Assembly: GCA_023897205.1 (NCBI GenBank)
Contig: JAHWDD010000002.1
Coordinates: forward strand, 5,828,001 to 5,892,000
From: Exophiala sp. HKRS030
Taxonomy: Eukaryota; Ascomycota; Eurotiomycetes; Chaetothyriales; Herpotrichiellaceae
Length of the DNA: 64,000 nucleotides
Direction: 5' to 3'
The notes under the pieces were generated by a model that searched no databases, had not been told where the DNA came from, and worked only from the letters and a program-made list of their open reading frames with translations. Below, piece by piece: positions 12,302 through 22,829 of the stretch (position 1 is the first letter of the stretch; the number at the start of each line of letters is the position of its first letter). A program made the translations under genes and the position numbers.

Positions 12302-13702
12302 CTAACAGCCAAAATACCTCTCCTCAATCCATCTCTTTTCGTTGTCCTCGACGACCATAGCGGCGACCACTTTGATTTTAGGAAACACGGTCATCAATCT
12401 TTTGAGCCCGCGCTGACCAGCCAAGCAGGTCACAAAGACAATCTTCTTTTCGCAGACACCATGGTCCACCAAGACCTTGACCGCCATCAACGCGGCACCA
12501 CCGCTCGACATCTGCGGATCAAGAAGCATGACTGTCTCGTGCTCTGCGATATCAGGGAATAGTTTTAAGTAATGTAATTCCGGCTCGCCTGTACGAATGT
12601 TGGATTGAATAAGCAACCGACCAGTCAAACAGTCTGGAATGGTCCGTTTCAATCCTATTTCCATACAGGATCCGCCGCGAAGAACGGCCACGGCTGAGAC
12701 TTTACCGGCCGACTTCAATCCATTGTATTTGTTGCCTTGAGGCGTGGTGATCTCGGTTTGAAGGTAGTTATGACAGTCAAGGGCCTTTTCGATGAGCAAA
12801 GCCGTCAATCTGTCAAAGTAGAAGATGAAGTCGATATGAGATGTAGTAGGGTTTCGTAGTATCGTGGCAATCCCACCAATTTGAGGTTTACCATCGACAA
12901 TGATAGCATTTTGCGACAAGGTGTAGTCCTCGAGTTGTTCGCCCAACTTCTCCAGCTCTTCATTATGTCTGATGGACTTCTCCTTCAAGGTCTGCCGGAT
13001 CTGATTGACGATCATCTGGATTGCCATTTTGTTCATCATGCCACGCGGGACGATCAGATCAGCCACTTCTCTTTGTGGATCGACATATCGCTGAAATACA
13101 GGCTTGACATATCTGAACCACTGCTTGATGGTCCCCTCGATCGTCCTCCCTCTCTCTCTGACGTCGCGCACGATTCGCCGGGACAGACAAACATCTGGGT
13201 CCGCCTCGACGAAGATCTTCATATCCAATAACTCCAACACCCTCGGATCATTCAACGCCAGAATGCCCTCTAGGATGATGACATGCGGCGAGTAGATGGA
13301 CAGCGTCTTATCCAAGCGTTGATGCTGCTGAAATGAATAGATCGGAATATCCGTACGCTTCCCTTGCTTGAGATCTATCAGCTTCTCCACCAACAAATCA
13401 AAATCGATTGATTCCGGAGAGTCGAGATCCCACTCGTTCTTGTGTGCCAAGGCGTTCTCCTCGGGCGTGAGAGACTTGTAAAAAGAATCTATCGAAAGGA
13501 TGATAACCCATGGCAAGTTCAGCGACTGCACAATCTCCACGGCCAGGCTCGTCTTGCCAGACCCCGACGATCCAGCGATACCGATAATGCTCAGATCGGC
13601 CCATGGCGGCGAGTAGTATGCCTTTTGTGTGCTGGAGGCGTTGGCTGTGCGTTCGGCCAGAGTCACCGTGGAGAGTTTGCGTGAGTCTGATGATATCGAC
13701 AT
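12302..13702 (-). CDS. URK1: Uridine/cytidine kinase with C-terminal UPRT-like domain
   Basis: Phosphorylates uridine and cytidine to UMP and CMP in pyrimidine salvage. The start at 13702 gives MSISSDSRKL. Residues 41-52 form the P-loop GIAGSSGSGKTS. They are followed by the SIDSFYKSL segment and the ADPDVCLSRRIVRDVRERGR region typical of the kinase. The C-terminal half is a phosphoribosyltransferase-fold domain with VAVLRGGSCMEIGL and a PRPP-loop-like LLDPQMSSGGAALMA. This kinase plus UPRT-like architecture is the standard eukaryotic Urk1/UCKL layout. About 466 residues, one exon. Whether the second domain is catalytic cannot be decided here; in many homologues it is thought not to be. Confidence 0.95.
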   Translation of the reverse strand: MSISSDSRKLSTVTLAERTANASSTQKAYYSPPWADLSIIGIAGSSGSGKTSLAVEIVQSLNLPWVIILSIDSFYKSLTPEENALAHKNEWDLDSPESIDFDLLVEKLIDLKQGKRTDIPIYSFQQHQRLDKTLSIYSPHVIILEGILALNDPRVLELLDMKIFVEADPDVCLSRRIVRDVRERGRTIEGTIKQWFRYVKPVFQRYVDPQREVADLIVPRGMMNKMAIQMIVNQIRQTLKEKSIRHNEELEKLGEQLEDYTLSQNAIIVDGKPQIGGIATILRNPTTSHIDFIFYFDRLTALLIEKALDCHNYLQTEITTPQGNKYNGLKSAGKVSAVAVLRGGSCMEIGLKRTIPDCLTGRLLIQSNIRTGEPELHYLKLFPDIAEHETVMLLDPQMSSGGAALMAVKVLVDHGVCEKKIVFVTCLAGQRGLKRLMTVFPKIKVVAAMVVEDNEKRWIEERYFGC

Positions 13703-14501
13703 AATCAACTCGAATCAAGATACAAGTTAGACGTTCAAGACTTGCGGTGGATGAAGTGTCTTATAATCCTAAGTACTTGTCCAAACGAATGCTGGTGAGG
13801 TTGCTGGTGAAGTGTGGAACTGGAATGACAGTAGCCGAAGTCACACTGACGAGAAAGCTGCTGCTTTACGACCCTCCGCACGCTCAATCTTGCTGGTCAC
13901 GCCTAGACAAACAGCGCTCTTCCCTGTCAAATCTAGATCGAGGACACAAGCGCTCGCAGCAGTTTCATATGTTATCAAGCAGGAAACAGAGCGCTTTTAA
14001 GTTATGGTGGATAGTTGAGGATAGTATCATTAGGCTGTAGTTGTCGGGAAGCACCCAGGCATATGGAGCTAAAATACTTCGGCTTACTTTCTCCGAGCTT
14101 GATTGACTGGGTTGCGGCAAGAATTTCTACGGGAGCCTCGTCTACTTTTCAAATCGCATCACATGATTAGGGTTCATAATTTTGTCACGTATGTAGTGCA
14201 TGTCTTACAAGGTCAGTCGAGGTATCTGTGGGTTATACATTATCATTGGCTCATTACGCTGTTATAATAGTTTTGCATCCAGCCTGTCAATTTGGTAAGC
14301 CTCAATGACCAACGTGAACGTGGGCGTAGGACACCATTGCCGCGTTTGTTCATCTAGCCTTGAGGTTCTGCGTTGATGTCATTGCTTTGAAGCTCATGAT
14401 GGTGACAGATTCTGCGGTATCTAGTCTGTGGGGTGCTGTGGAATCTGGGGGATTCTCGCGCCTTGCTATATGCTCCGCACGGGATCAAGTATTGCCCCTT
14501 A
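13703..14501. other. Intergenic between uridine kinase and glycosyltransferase
   Basis: No conserved coding sequence seen. It holds the uridine kinase promoter (right of 13702) and the 3' flank of the glycosyltransferase. Confidence 0.55.
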
Positions 14502-16220
14502 CTAGTCGCGGTCATTGGAACAGCCATCCTGGAAACCATTGTACAAAGGCGACTGGAGAATAGTACGGTGTTCCAGTGCAAGGTTCGCCGGTGCAGCTCC
14601 ACTCGCTGAAGGTGAGGAAAGATTGAAGCCTGGGGATTCCTGCCCTGATCGTGGTGAAAACTCGGCGTCACCGTAGTTTCCCGACTCATCAGAGCACAAC
14701 GCGAGCTGTGTGGAGTGAAAGTTGGGTCGATGTCGTGTCTGCGCTCTCGAGCCTGGGTCATACGATGCGCTGCTCTGGTAAGACTGTTCGTCGTTCCTCG
14801 CGAGTGGTGTCCATTGTGCGGGCACATCAGCGTATTCGTCGTTAAAATTTGGCGACGATGACAACGATGATGCATAATCGGAGCTCGAACAGCTACGATC
14901 ATGTTCCAGAGAGATGTTGCCAGCGGTTTCTGGTTGCTTGTCGAATGACTTCAGGTCACGGCCTCCCCAATTTGTCTCCCAGAAGGTCAACAAAGCATAG
15001 AGTTTGATCAAACTATGAAAATAGGCAAATCCGATGCAAGCTGGCAGATAGATCAGATCGGATGGATGGCGCAAGAAGAATGGCAGAGTCTTGACCATCT
15101 TCGTGGCCAAGATCCAAAATACCAAATACTTGACGGAGTACCAATTGTAAAAGGATGTCTGGGTTAGAGTGTAGAGTAAAGCCGGATCGTAGAACAAAGC
15201 GAAATTGATCATTCCGCTGATGTAAACGGCGTATACACACCAAGGTTGTGCTCTCCAAACGGTCCTATCGGTTAGCAGAGAAGCCATATTCGATCGGAAC
15301 GTAGTTCGAGCCCATCGAACGGCTTGCAACATGAACTTAGGGTAAGTACCTAAGGTGGTCCAGATCAGTGAATCTTCAGTATACTGCACCTTGATTTTCC
15401 AGCCTTGTCTGACCACCCATCGAGTGATGAAGTTGTCATCATCAGGGTTCAGTGGTCCAAAGATGTTAAAGAAAAATCGCTCACCGGTGTATCCCTGGAT
15501 AAAAGCTGGATCACGAAGGATTTCAGTCCGATACGCGCAAGTTCGACCCGAGATCACAAAGACTCCGCCATCGACAGCGTTGCTCGCACGAATCTCAAAG
15601 TTGTGACGCTCGAGGTACAGTGCTCCAATGATGTTCCAGAAAGACCGAACACCAAAGCCATAGCCTTCGCGAACAACGCGCTTGTTAGTACCCACAGCTC
15701 CAACTTGACCATCCTCAAAAGGGGCAAGGACAGAAGGCAAGAAGTCCGTGCTGGGCCAGAAAACGTGATCGTCAACAAGAATGGTGACTTTGGTCCGAAT
15801 GCGTGGAAGCACGTGGGCGACTTGTTTTCGCTTGTTGGCAACTGTCGTGGCAGTGACACGAATCCGGATTGAGGGGAATGATGCTCGATATTTGTTCACG
15901 ATACTTTCCGTCACCTCTCGAAGCTCGGCACCAACGGTCACGATCCAGATCTCACGTGGTCGGTTGTACAAGATCGATTCCAGGCAGGGAATAAAGTCCC
16001 GATTCTTTGGATCGATCGAAGGGATCACCACAGTGGCATCGCGATGTGACACAGTCGGCTTCTGTGGCACCGGGCTCGGCTTGTAGAGCCAGAATGAGAT
16101 CAAGTGAACGAAAAGGCGGAGATATCTGAATAGAAAGAGGGAGAGAAAAGGGAGGTTCGAACGACTCAGGAGGCTGGTCGAAGATGTGATAACCTGCATT
16201 ACAGGTTCGGAATGTGACAT
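14502..16220 (-). CDS. Family 2 glycosyltransferase, Cps1/hyaluronan-synthase type
   Basis: A membrane processive glycosyltransferase, expected to polymerise a surface polysaccharide from a UDP-sugar. It opens with a membrane segment around LPFLSLFLFRYLRLFVHLISF. The GT-A domain has DATVVIPSID, a substrate/metal site VDDHVFWPS near residue 150, and DDDNFITRW near residue 260. The product-binding Q-x-x-R-W motif (QAVRWARTT) lies near residue 300. Further hydrophobic helices follow (YAVYISGMINFALFY, YLVFWILATKMV, IYLPACIGFAYFHSLIKLYAL). The last 150 residues are a Ser-rich disordered tail. The family includes Cps1 of Cryptococcus, which is a hyaluronan synthase; the actual polymer here is unknown. 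An ATG at 16220 is used because the frame upstream has only a GTG. An intron-like GTAAGT...CAG just upstream probably lies in the leader. About 572 residues. Confidence 0.85.
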   Translation of the reverse strand: MSHSEPVMQVITSSTSLLSRSNLPFLSLFLFRYLRLFVHLISFWLYKPSPVPQKPTVSHRDATVVIPSIDPKNRDFIPCLESILYNRPREIWIVTVGAELREVTESIVNKYRASFPSIRIRVTATTVANKRKQVAHVLPRIRTKVTILVDDHVFWPSTDFLPSVLAPFEDGQVGAVGTNKRVVREGYGFGVRSFWNIIGALYLERHNFEIRASNAVDGGVFVISGRTCAYRTEILRDPAFIQGYTGERFFFNIFGPLNPDDDNFITRWVVRQGWKIKVQYTEDSLIWTTLGTYPKFMLQAVRWARTTFRSNMASLLTDRTVWRAQPWCVYAVYISGMINFALFYDPALLYTLTQTSFYNWYSVKYLVFWILATKMVKTLPFFLRHPSDLIYLPACIGFAYFHSLIKLYALLTFWETNWGGRDLKSFDKQPETAGNISLEHDRSCSSSDYASSLSSSPNFNDEYADVPAQWTPLARNDEQSYQSSASYDPGSRAQTRHRPNFHSTQLALCSDESGNYGDAEFSPRSGQESPGFNLSSPSASGAAPANLALEHRTILQSPLYNGFQDGCSNDRD

Positions 16221-16815
16221 GATGAGACGCTCGTCGGGCACCCTCCTGCCTCGTCTGCGAACGAAAACTTACCACTGAGTTATGGAGTAAAGAGGTTCTG
16301 TCTGGCTGACGAGTGGCTTGTGTAGTCCAGTAACCAGATTCTGTCGAATGTGAATAGTTTGGGAAATGAATGACGAAGTCATTTCCTGTGATATTTAAAG
16401 GACTTGAGGTCAGTGGACACGAGCGAGACAAAGACATGATGATACAAAAGACTTCAAAGGACCCAATTGAAGTCGGCTTGTCTCGAGATACAATTGATAT
16501 GGTTGTATTCGACGGAGAAAACAATGACCTCATATTATAAGCACAAAGAAAATGAACAAAAAAAGCGACATCGGAAAAGTGCTTCGACAAAGACAAACGT
16601 CACGTATCTGGACGAATGTGTGATTTCGCACATCACCATCTGGCATAGAATCGAGTGCTGTGAGATGAACAAGAAGAGCCTGCGTCAAGCACCTTGATCA
16701 TAGATATTTGTAAATGTCAATGCTGTGACTAAATACCTTCAAGATCTCCAAACAACACCTCGCTATGCATGTCGGTTTAAAACTTCTGTGTACAGACAAT
16801 GCCCTACCCCAATAA
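16221..16815. other. Intergenic between two minus-strand genes
   Basis: Promoter and leader of the glycosyltransferase and 3' flank of the DUF726 gene. A probable leader intron, GTAAGT...TTCGCAG on the minus strand, is at about 16255-16275, but it is too short to be certain. Nothing else seen. Confidence 0.5.
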
Positions 16816-19800
16816 TCATTCAAAGGTCATAGACACGTCGCCTTTCCTCTGACCAAATTCATCAAAATCATCATCCGCCCAAGCATTATGATTAAGATCG
16901 AGGGATGAAAAAGATGGCTCGACACCATTTACCCGATTTTGTGACGGGCGATCCCATGTAGCAGGAGACGATTCTGTTGCGTGCTGTTTGAGCTCAGGTC
17001 TTGTATTAGAAGCGGTCGCCCAATCATCGAATTTCGGCGAATGCTTTAGACTCAGGGGAGGTAATGTACTTGGGAGCTCTTTTGGTGCCGCATATTCTGG
17101 TGATGGCCGGTATGTTGGTACTGGTGATGCGTTCAAGGAGCGTTGTGGAGTGTGTTTTGGAGACGGCTCCGGAGAATATCGAGGAGATGGCTGTGGACTG
17201 TATGCGCGCGGAACCGGTTTCAGAGAAGATGTCCGTGCGGGCCTGGAAGTGGTAGGGGCAAAACCAACTTCGATATCGTCTGGCCGAGGTGGTAGATTCA
17301 TTCGTGCCACCTCTTCTGGTTTCATATCAGGTGGAAGGCGTAAGTATTCGACATGCTTTTCGCCACCAGAGTAAGAAGTTATCTGCATTGGAGGTAGAGT
17401 GCTGTTCAATTCTCTGACTTCGATCATTTCGCTTTCAAGTTCTTTCCTGATAGCATCGATGTCGAAAAGAACATTAGGGCCCTCATTTGAAGCAATCTCT
17501 TGTCCTGTAAGACTAGCCGACTTCTTGTGGCCATTCTCCTTCGTGTTGTACATTTCCCAGCCTTGTTTCTCGGCTAGTTTACCCCGTTTGAATAATCCAA
17601 ATCGTCTTTTCTCAGGCTTCTCCTCTGCTTGCTTACGTGCAGCATCAATCTCTTTGATCAGCTCTCGCTGCCGTTGAGCATGATTTTCGGGATCGGGGTC
17701 TTCGATTTCAGTGAATTCATCACTCTCAACCTCCCATCCTACCTCCCTCATCAATCGAGGCATCGCTGCTCGGTAAGCCATATGGCCATTGACGAATTTG
17801 CTAACATCAAAATTCTCGATTCCGGGGATGCCCTCGACTGGAGCAAGACCAGCGACACGCATAATTCCACCTGAGGTTGCTCTGAACAGATACCCCAAGA
17901 TCCAATCGTTTGAAGCGTAACCATTGAGGAACCGACCAGATACCACAGACCGAGCTCTAAGATACTCATCCTTCTTGAAAACGTTTGGTGTGCCGAACAG
18001 ATAGACATTCTGAATCAAGCCATATTTTCCGCGAGCGGACAATTCCTTCAGTGCCGCGAAGATGACTCTTGAGCCAAGTGAAAAGCCCACCAAAGTGATA
18101 GGGCGTTGTCCAAGATGACGATCGGCCAGGGAATCAGCTAGGATCAGACCTGCTGCGTTGGCACGATCTAGAGATACACTCCAAGGATTATCAATCAGAT
18201 AGGCCAGCTTGGTCAAGATGACGGGGATTTGAATAGATGCCATGAGTGCGACGAGTAATGTACTTCCCAACACTTGCTGTACAGTTTGGGTCAAGGCTTC
18301 AGTGGCGAGGATATTGATCGTCTCACCCATTGATCTCAGCATCTCAGGCTCCCACAATAACGAGTAGATGTCACCCATGATCGGATCAACAGTACTATAA
18401 GGAAGGCGTACATCATCGACCTTACCATTCATCCAACCGGCAACAGTCAAAATCAGATTGAGACGCTTGTTGTTGTGCAAAGGTCGATATTCGAATGTCT
18501 GAACATGACCAGTTCGACGGTCAGAAGCTCGAACAGCAATAGTTCCTCCGGCAAGAGTGGCACCAGATGTGATAAGAGCTGCACCACCGACGCCGCCTAG
18601 GAAACCTGCTGTTCCACCTACACCGATGGTAGTAAAGCCTGCCGCCAGACCAGCACCAATGACTGGGGCCAGGAGGCCTGCTGATAGACCTATGACGAGG
18701 CCTCCTCCAACCGTGGCGAGTCCCATAACCACGTACTTTCGTTTCAAGCCAAGTTTCCGACGCCGCTCCATATTATCAGATTCATCCCAGTTCTCCTTTG
18801 CCTCATCTTCTTGCATTTCGAGTGAGTCAATCACACGTTTCTCAAAACGACATATTTGAATCCACGTTATGTCCAGAGCAGATCCTACCCGCTCGAGTAA
18901 TCGTCTTGACCGGGAATCATATACGCTGTCAGATATTAAAGTTAAGAAGAGGTCGCAAAGAACGGTCCACCGGATGTCAAGTTCGATTTGACGACTATCG
19001 GGCATGTCGGCTGGTCCGTGAACCTCGGGCACTTCCTCGCCGTCTTTGACCTCTTGTAAAGAGGTGATACTTTTCGAAGAGGTATGGGAAGTGGTTGACA
19101 TTCTATTTTTGGTCAATTCTGCACGAGGTGATTTTTTATTTTTGGCGGCCATAGGGTTGTTGACTTGCGCGTTTTGTTTGAGCGGTGCGCTAAGGTCCGA
19201 TGGCTGAACACCATGTTCTGCAAGTTGTTCAATCATGATCTGCTCATCCGGGCTGATATCCATATGAGCATACAAACGGACCATCATGGTCTGGCCCCAT
19301 TTGTCCATATCTTCCAAGGCCTTACCAATTTCTTTCCTTGTGCTCCTGGTCCTCTCCATGTCTCCGAGTGCTTGGAACATCTTGTGGATCGTTAAGCGGA
19401 CTACACCCACATAAGCTATGCGCTGGCCTTCGGTGAGGAGATCTTTTGTAGCCTGGAGTTGGGTGAGTGCATCACGCTGGTCATCCTCTTCGTTGATATC
19501 CCCAAGACGATCGTCATTCGCAGTATCCCTCTTCGGTCCATTTCGGAAGAGATAGTCCGTGTCATCATCCATACTGGTAGCGGATTTAGCATCTTCATCA
19601 AGCTGTACCCTGGTGTACCCCTTCCCTGCGCCTCCTATGCCGCTATAGGGATTTGCTTCTTCTTTATCTTCCTTGACACCTTTAGCGATGAGGCGGCCAT
19701 TGTCATCGAAGATGTCGAACTCGTCGATAGCTGGCATAGCTTGCCACTCAACTTCTTCTTCCTCTTCGTCCGATTCATCCTTGGTGATAGCCTTCTGATG

Positions 19801-20409
19801 CGACCATTCGGAGACAGTCGGCGTGGCGGATTTAGGCTCGCGTTTGATGATTGGAGAAGTGGCCAACGAAGGAGACGAGGGAGAGTCATCTAGAGGTATC
19901 TTGTGCGGGCTCGAAGGTGTGTTCTCCGACTTGGGGATGGGAAGTCCTTCATGAGAAGGAGAATCCAGAACATGGTTAGCAGCATTAGGTAATTGCCCGT
20001 TGGTTTTCTGCACGATATCCGGCTTTGTTATATTCTCTTTTTTGGTCGATTCCGGCACCGCGGCCCTCTCGACAGTAGACTGGCTAGAATCAGTCTGTTT
20101 CTGACCTGTGTGGTCCTTGAACTCTGGCTTTCCTGATTCGATTACCTGATGTCCAGGTAGCTCAACCGAAGACTCGGGTGCTCCTTTGAGCTGATGCGAA
20201 CTAGTCCGTTCAATATTAGTCGTTGCTTCGGCGTCGTGAAAGGTGTCTGCATCATCTTCACTGTCACTCGAGTCAGGAGGTGGTGGGGGGCGAGGCGTTA
20301 CCGGTCTCCTGGGGAGACCAAAATCATCGAGCTCATCCTCATCGTCAGGCTGAGCTATGGGGACGCGATCGGTAGAAGGCGGATGTTTTGAATCGTTCCC
20401 GCTGCTCAT
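16816..20409 (-). CDS. DUF726 (Mil1/TMCO4-like) membrane-associated hydrolase-fold protein
   Basis: A 1197-residue single-exon protein. The first 200 residues are acidic and Pro/Ser-rich. The middle carries a run of Gly/Ala-rich hydrophobic segments from about residue 556 to 630 (KYVVMGLATVGGGLVIGLSAG onward). This is the paired membrane stretch of the DUF726 family. After it comes an alpha/beta-hydrolase-like core with the nucleophile elbow VGFSLGSRVIF near residue 770 and the YLFGTPN strand. The tail is a Pro/Ser-rich repeat region (YSPQPSPRYSPEPSPKHTP). Homologues are yeast Mil1 (YFL034W), which interacts with the clathrin adaptor AP-1, and human TMCO4. The biochemical activity of the family is not established to my knowledge. 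The ATG at 20409 begins MSSGNDSKHP. Confidence 0.88.
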   Translation of the reverse strand: MSSGNDSKHPPSTDRVPIAQPDDEDELDDFGLPRRPVTPRPPPPPDSSDSEDDADTFHDAEATTNIERTSSHQLKGAPESSVELPGHQVIESGKPEFKDHTGQKQTDSSQSTVERAAVPESTKKENITKPDIVQKTNGQLPNAANHVLDSPSHEGLPIPKSENTPSSPHKIPLDDSPSSPSLATSPIIKREPKSATPTVSEWSHQKAITKDESDEEEEEVEWQAMPAIDEFDIFDDNGRLIAKGVKEDKEEANPYSGIGGAGKGYTRVQLDEDAKSATSMDDDTDYLFRNGPKRDTANDDRLGDINEEDDQRDALTQLQATKDLLTEGQRIAYVGVVRLTIHKMFQALGDMERTRSTRKEIGKALEDMDKWGQTMMVRLYAHMDISPDEQIMIEQLAEHGVQPSDLSAPLKQNAQVNNPMAAKNKKSPRAELTKNRMSTTSHTSSKSITSLQEVKDGEEVPEVHGPADMPDSRQIELDIRWTVLCDLFLTLISDSVYDSRSRRLLERVGSALDITWIQICRFEKRVIDSLEMQEDEAKENWDESDNMERRRKLGLKRKYVVMGLATVGGGLVIGLSAGLLAPVIGAGLAAGFTTIGVGGTAGFLGGVGGAALITSGATLAGGTIAVRASDRRTGHVQTFEYRPLHNNKRLNLILTVAGWMNGKVDDVRLPYSTVDPIMGDIYSLLWEPEMLRSMGETINILATEALTQTVQQVLGSTLLVALMASIQIPVILTKLAYLIDNPWSVSLDRANAAGLILADSLADRHLGQRPITLVGFSLGSRVIFAALKELSARGKYGLIQNVYLFGTPNVFKKDEYLRARSVVSGRFLNGYASNDWILGYLFRATSGGIMRVAGLAPVEGIPGIENFDVSKFVNGHMAYRAAMPRLMREVGWEVESDEFTEIEDPDPENHAQRQRELIKEIDAARKQAEEKPEKRRFGLFKRGKLAEKQGWEMYNTKENGHKKSASLTGQEIASNEGPNVLFDIDAIRKELESEMIEVRELNSTLPPMQITSYSGGEKHVEYLRLPPDMKPEEVARMNLPPRPDDIEVGFAPTTSRPARTSSLKPVPRAYSPQPSPRYSPEPSPKHTPQRSLNASPVPTYRPSPEYAAPKELPSTLPPLSLKHSPKFDDWATASNTRPELKQHATESSPATWDRPSQNRVNGVEPSFSSLDLNHNAWADDDFDEFGQRKGDVSMTFE

Positions 20410-22385
20410 AGTGGTTCACATGCGGGGAGGTCCAGCATCAGAGATAGACTCTAATGCAGAGGTTGAGAACAATGATGATGGGTAATTTGGGGGGTGGCAA
20501 GAGGTGTGCCTAGGTGGTCGAGGAAGGGCGCATGTGCACTTTGGACGGCAACAGCACAGGAAGATGTCGAAGTATTGTGTTTGAGAATGTGTTGCGTTAT
20601 GAGGGGGTGCTCATTTGAATTTTTGACACCCTGTCTGCGTCAATCTCTCGAGCCGGGAGTCGCTGACATGGTGAGGGATCTCGAGTCTCGTGTGTAGCCT
20701 GCACGTGTAGTGGTAGTGGTAGTGGTAGTGTCGTGTACGTGTACGAGGATCACTGGCATTGCAAATCGCCTGGCAGGTGCGACCCCTGTTGTGCCGCCGT
20801 GCCTCGCAAGTCGTGCCCCGACTTTTCTGGGCAAGGGATAATTTGCCCATCACAAATATTGTTTGCCCATGTGTGGAGTCACTAAACCTTACTTAGCACC
20901 GGGCCGCTTTTCTACTTTTTTGCCTATAATAATAAGAAGGGACTAAAAGTTAACCACATAGTACTACTGGTCAACTTAGACTCTCTTAGCCACCTCCTAA
21001 GTACTCCCTTAAGTGTTCCCCGTTATAAGTAGGGGCAGATGGTATGGTGGGTAAGTGCCACTGCCTAACACCGTGACTCCCTTACGCCCTATCTAAGCAC
21101 TCCCTTCTAACTAGAATACTCGTTTAGGTACTTCCCTAGAAACTCCCCTTTATGTACCTCCCTAAGTATATCCGCAAAGACTCTAACAGGTATCCTAGTA
21201 GGCGCCCCTAGAGATCCTGTTAGGCCAAAGGGTATCTAGTATCTGCTAGTAGTCTAGTGTATCTACTCTATCTAGCTCCGTAGGAGCTAACAAGTAGGAG
21301 TGATCCAACCTAAAATGCTAGTTTCTATGGGTGCAAATTATGCCTTACCTCTTCTCTAGGTATGCATGCGCTCGTCAGTGGCCGATTGTCGGTAATCGAA
21401 TCCAAAGCTTCACCTCGTCATCTAAAGGCTTGGCAGTCAAAGAGAACTCAGAACCTCCAAAATCAGTTCACTTGCCTTTACTAAATTTATACCATGTGCT
21501 CACTGCTCACTGCTCACAGCTGACTCCCACGTGCTCATGTACTAAATCTATATTCTGAGTCTTCTTGAGCGAAAGGCTGGTAAGCTTATTCTCGACCTGA
21601 CTCACAATTCGAGCTCTCGATTTTACGGTGGCCTACTGCTGGAAGATCCCTTCGAGACTGAGTCCATATTGCCACATCAGTAGGGTATTGAGCAACATCT
21701 CCTCTTCTAAAATTATGCATATGCGCTCTAAGCTTCTGGAATCCCTTTGATTTCTCAAAATCCACAAGATACGTGCACCAGGATACTGGGCAGTAGGTCA
21801 GCTGCCACAGAGAATTTCACCTCTCAACCCTAGAGCACTAGTGATCCTTATATCACACTCTTTCTGCTGCCGCAGAACACAAAATGAATGAGAACGCAAT
21901 GAGTTCCCCGACTTTCGGCGAATACATTTAGATAGCGACAAATTGAGTGGGATGTGGAAGTGCTACGCCCAGAATCCGCTTCTCCGTTGGCAGTATACCC
22001 TCTGTGAGAAGTGTACTGAGGCCGAAGTGACCTGCTCGTTGCATCAAAATCATGATCAGCATTCCGTGACCAGTTTCAACCGAAAATGACTTCTTAGACA
22101 TGCTCTTCCGTTTCAAAATATAGAAAAATCGACTGATCAAGCTCACAAAGAGATCACCATGGGCCCAAGGAGGAAATCCAAACGGAAGTCGACAACTGTT
22201 AGGGCTGATATTGAGCATAGAGTGAATTGTCATTTGTTGTACACGGTCGATTTTGTTCCATTGATATGCAGTCTTTTCCAACAAGAGAAACGCCTCCTGG
22301 TGGTCTCCTTTGTACATTTGCGCCGCCCGAAAATGCGATGACCTTGCTGAATTGAGTTCCTTTTTCTGTTGTAGCTTGTTGTCGA
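20410..22385. other. Gene-poor stretch containing CTAG/CCTAAG-rich degenerate DNA
   Basis: No open gene. About 20870-21310 stands out from its surroundings. It is unusually dense in CTAG, CTTAG, CCTAAG and GGTA/TACC words, with stops in all frames. That is the look of an old degenerate mobile element, but I could not match it to a family. The right part (21.9-22.4 kb) is the 3' flank of CMC2. A minus-strand 153-codon frame there shares its beginning with the CMC2 stop region and has no motif. Confidence 0.5.
20707..20730. repeat. (GTAGTG)4 microsatellite
   Basis: Four direct copies of a GTAGTG/TGGTAG hexamer, followed by a CGTGTACGTGTACG run. Confidence 0.85.
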
Positions 22386-22829
22386 TCATTTGTTGGGTTT
22401 TGTAAACTGCTCGAGCGCCGAAAAGTCCCCTTCATCCATCTTTGCCCACACTGCTTCTATCCTTGCTCGACGCTCAAGACTTGTCTCTCGGTTCTTTTTG
22501 CTCTTCTTCTGCCGTTCCCCGGATAGACATTTATTGACCTCCCTCTTGATATCGTTGCAGCCACCGATGGCTTTGTACAGAAACCCTCGCGCATGGCATT
22601 CGTCAAGTGCGGTCATGATCTGTTCGCACCCTGCAGAAGACGTCAGCATGTATGCTGACTAGCTTTCGTAATTGGGCACGATAATGGAAGTGGCATTCTG
22701 TCCTCGAAGGCACTGCATAGTACGCTGCAACTTTCGCCGTCATGGGTCGGAGTAGATCATGCCGCAGCGGGAGAGCTTCTCTGGTGGTTACCTACCGACA
22801 TTGTCCTTTGTGTGTAGATGGGAATGCAT
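22386..22829 (-). CDS. CMC2: Mitochondrial twin-CX9C protein Cmc2
   Basis: Small intermembrane-space protein of the Cmc1/Cmc2 family, involved in cytochrome c oxidase biogenesis and copper handling. Two exons are read, 22796..22829 and 22386..22630. They are joined across a 165 nt intron (GTAGGT donor, CAG acceptor, phase 1). The spliced start is MHSHLHTKDNVGCEQIMTAL, very like family members that open MHPH/MHPPL. The twin CX9C pairs are C-EQIMTALDE-C and C-NDIKREVNK-C, flanking HARGFLYKAIGG. The basic tail with ERRARIEAVW is also typical. About 92 residues. An ATG inside the intron (MLTSSAG, 22649) would also open the frame, but it replaces the conserved head. Confidence 0.9.
22631..22795 (-). 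other. Intron in CMC2
   Basis: GTAGGT...TTCTGCAG. Splicing restores the family-typical N-terminus. Confidence 0.85.

Noticed and set aside
21928..22389. 153-codon minus-strand frame next to CMC2
   Set aside because: Overlaps the CMC2 stop region, lacks motifs and is better explained as the CMC2 3' untranslated region.
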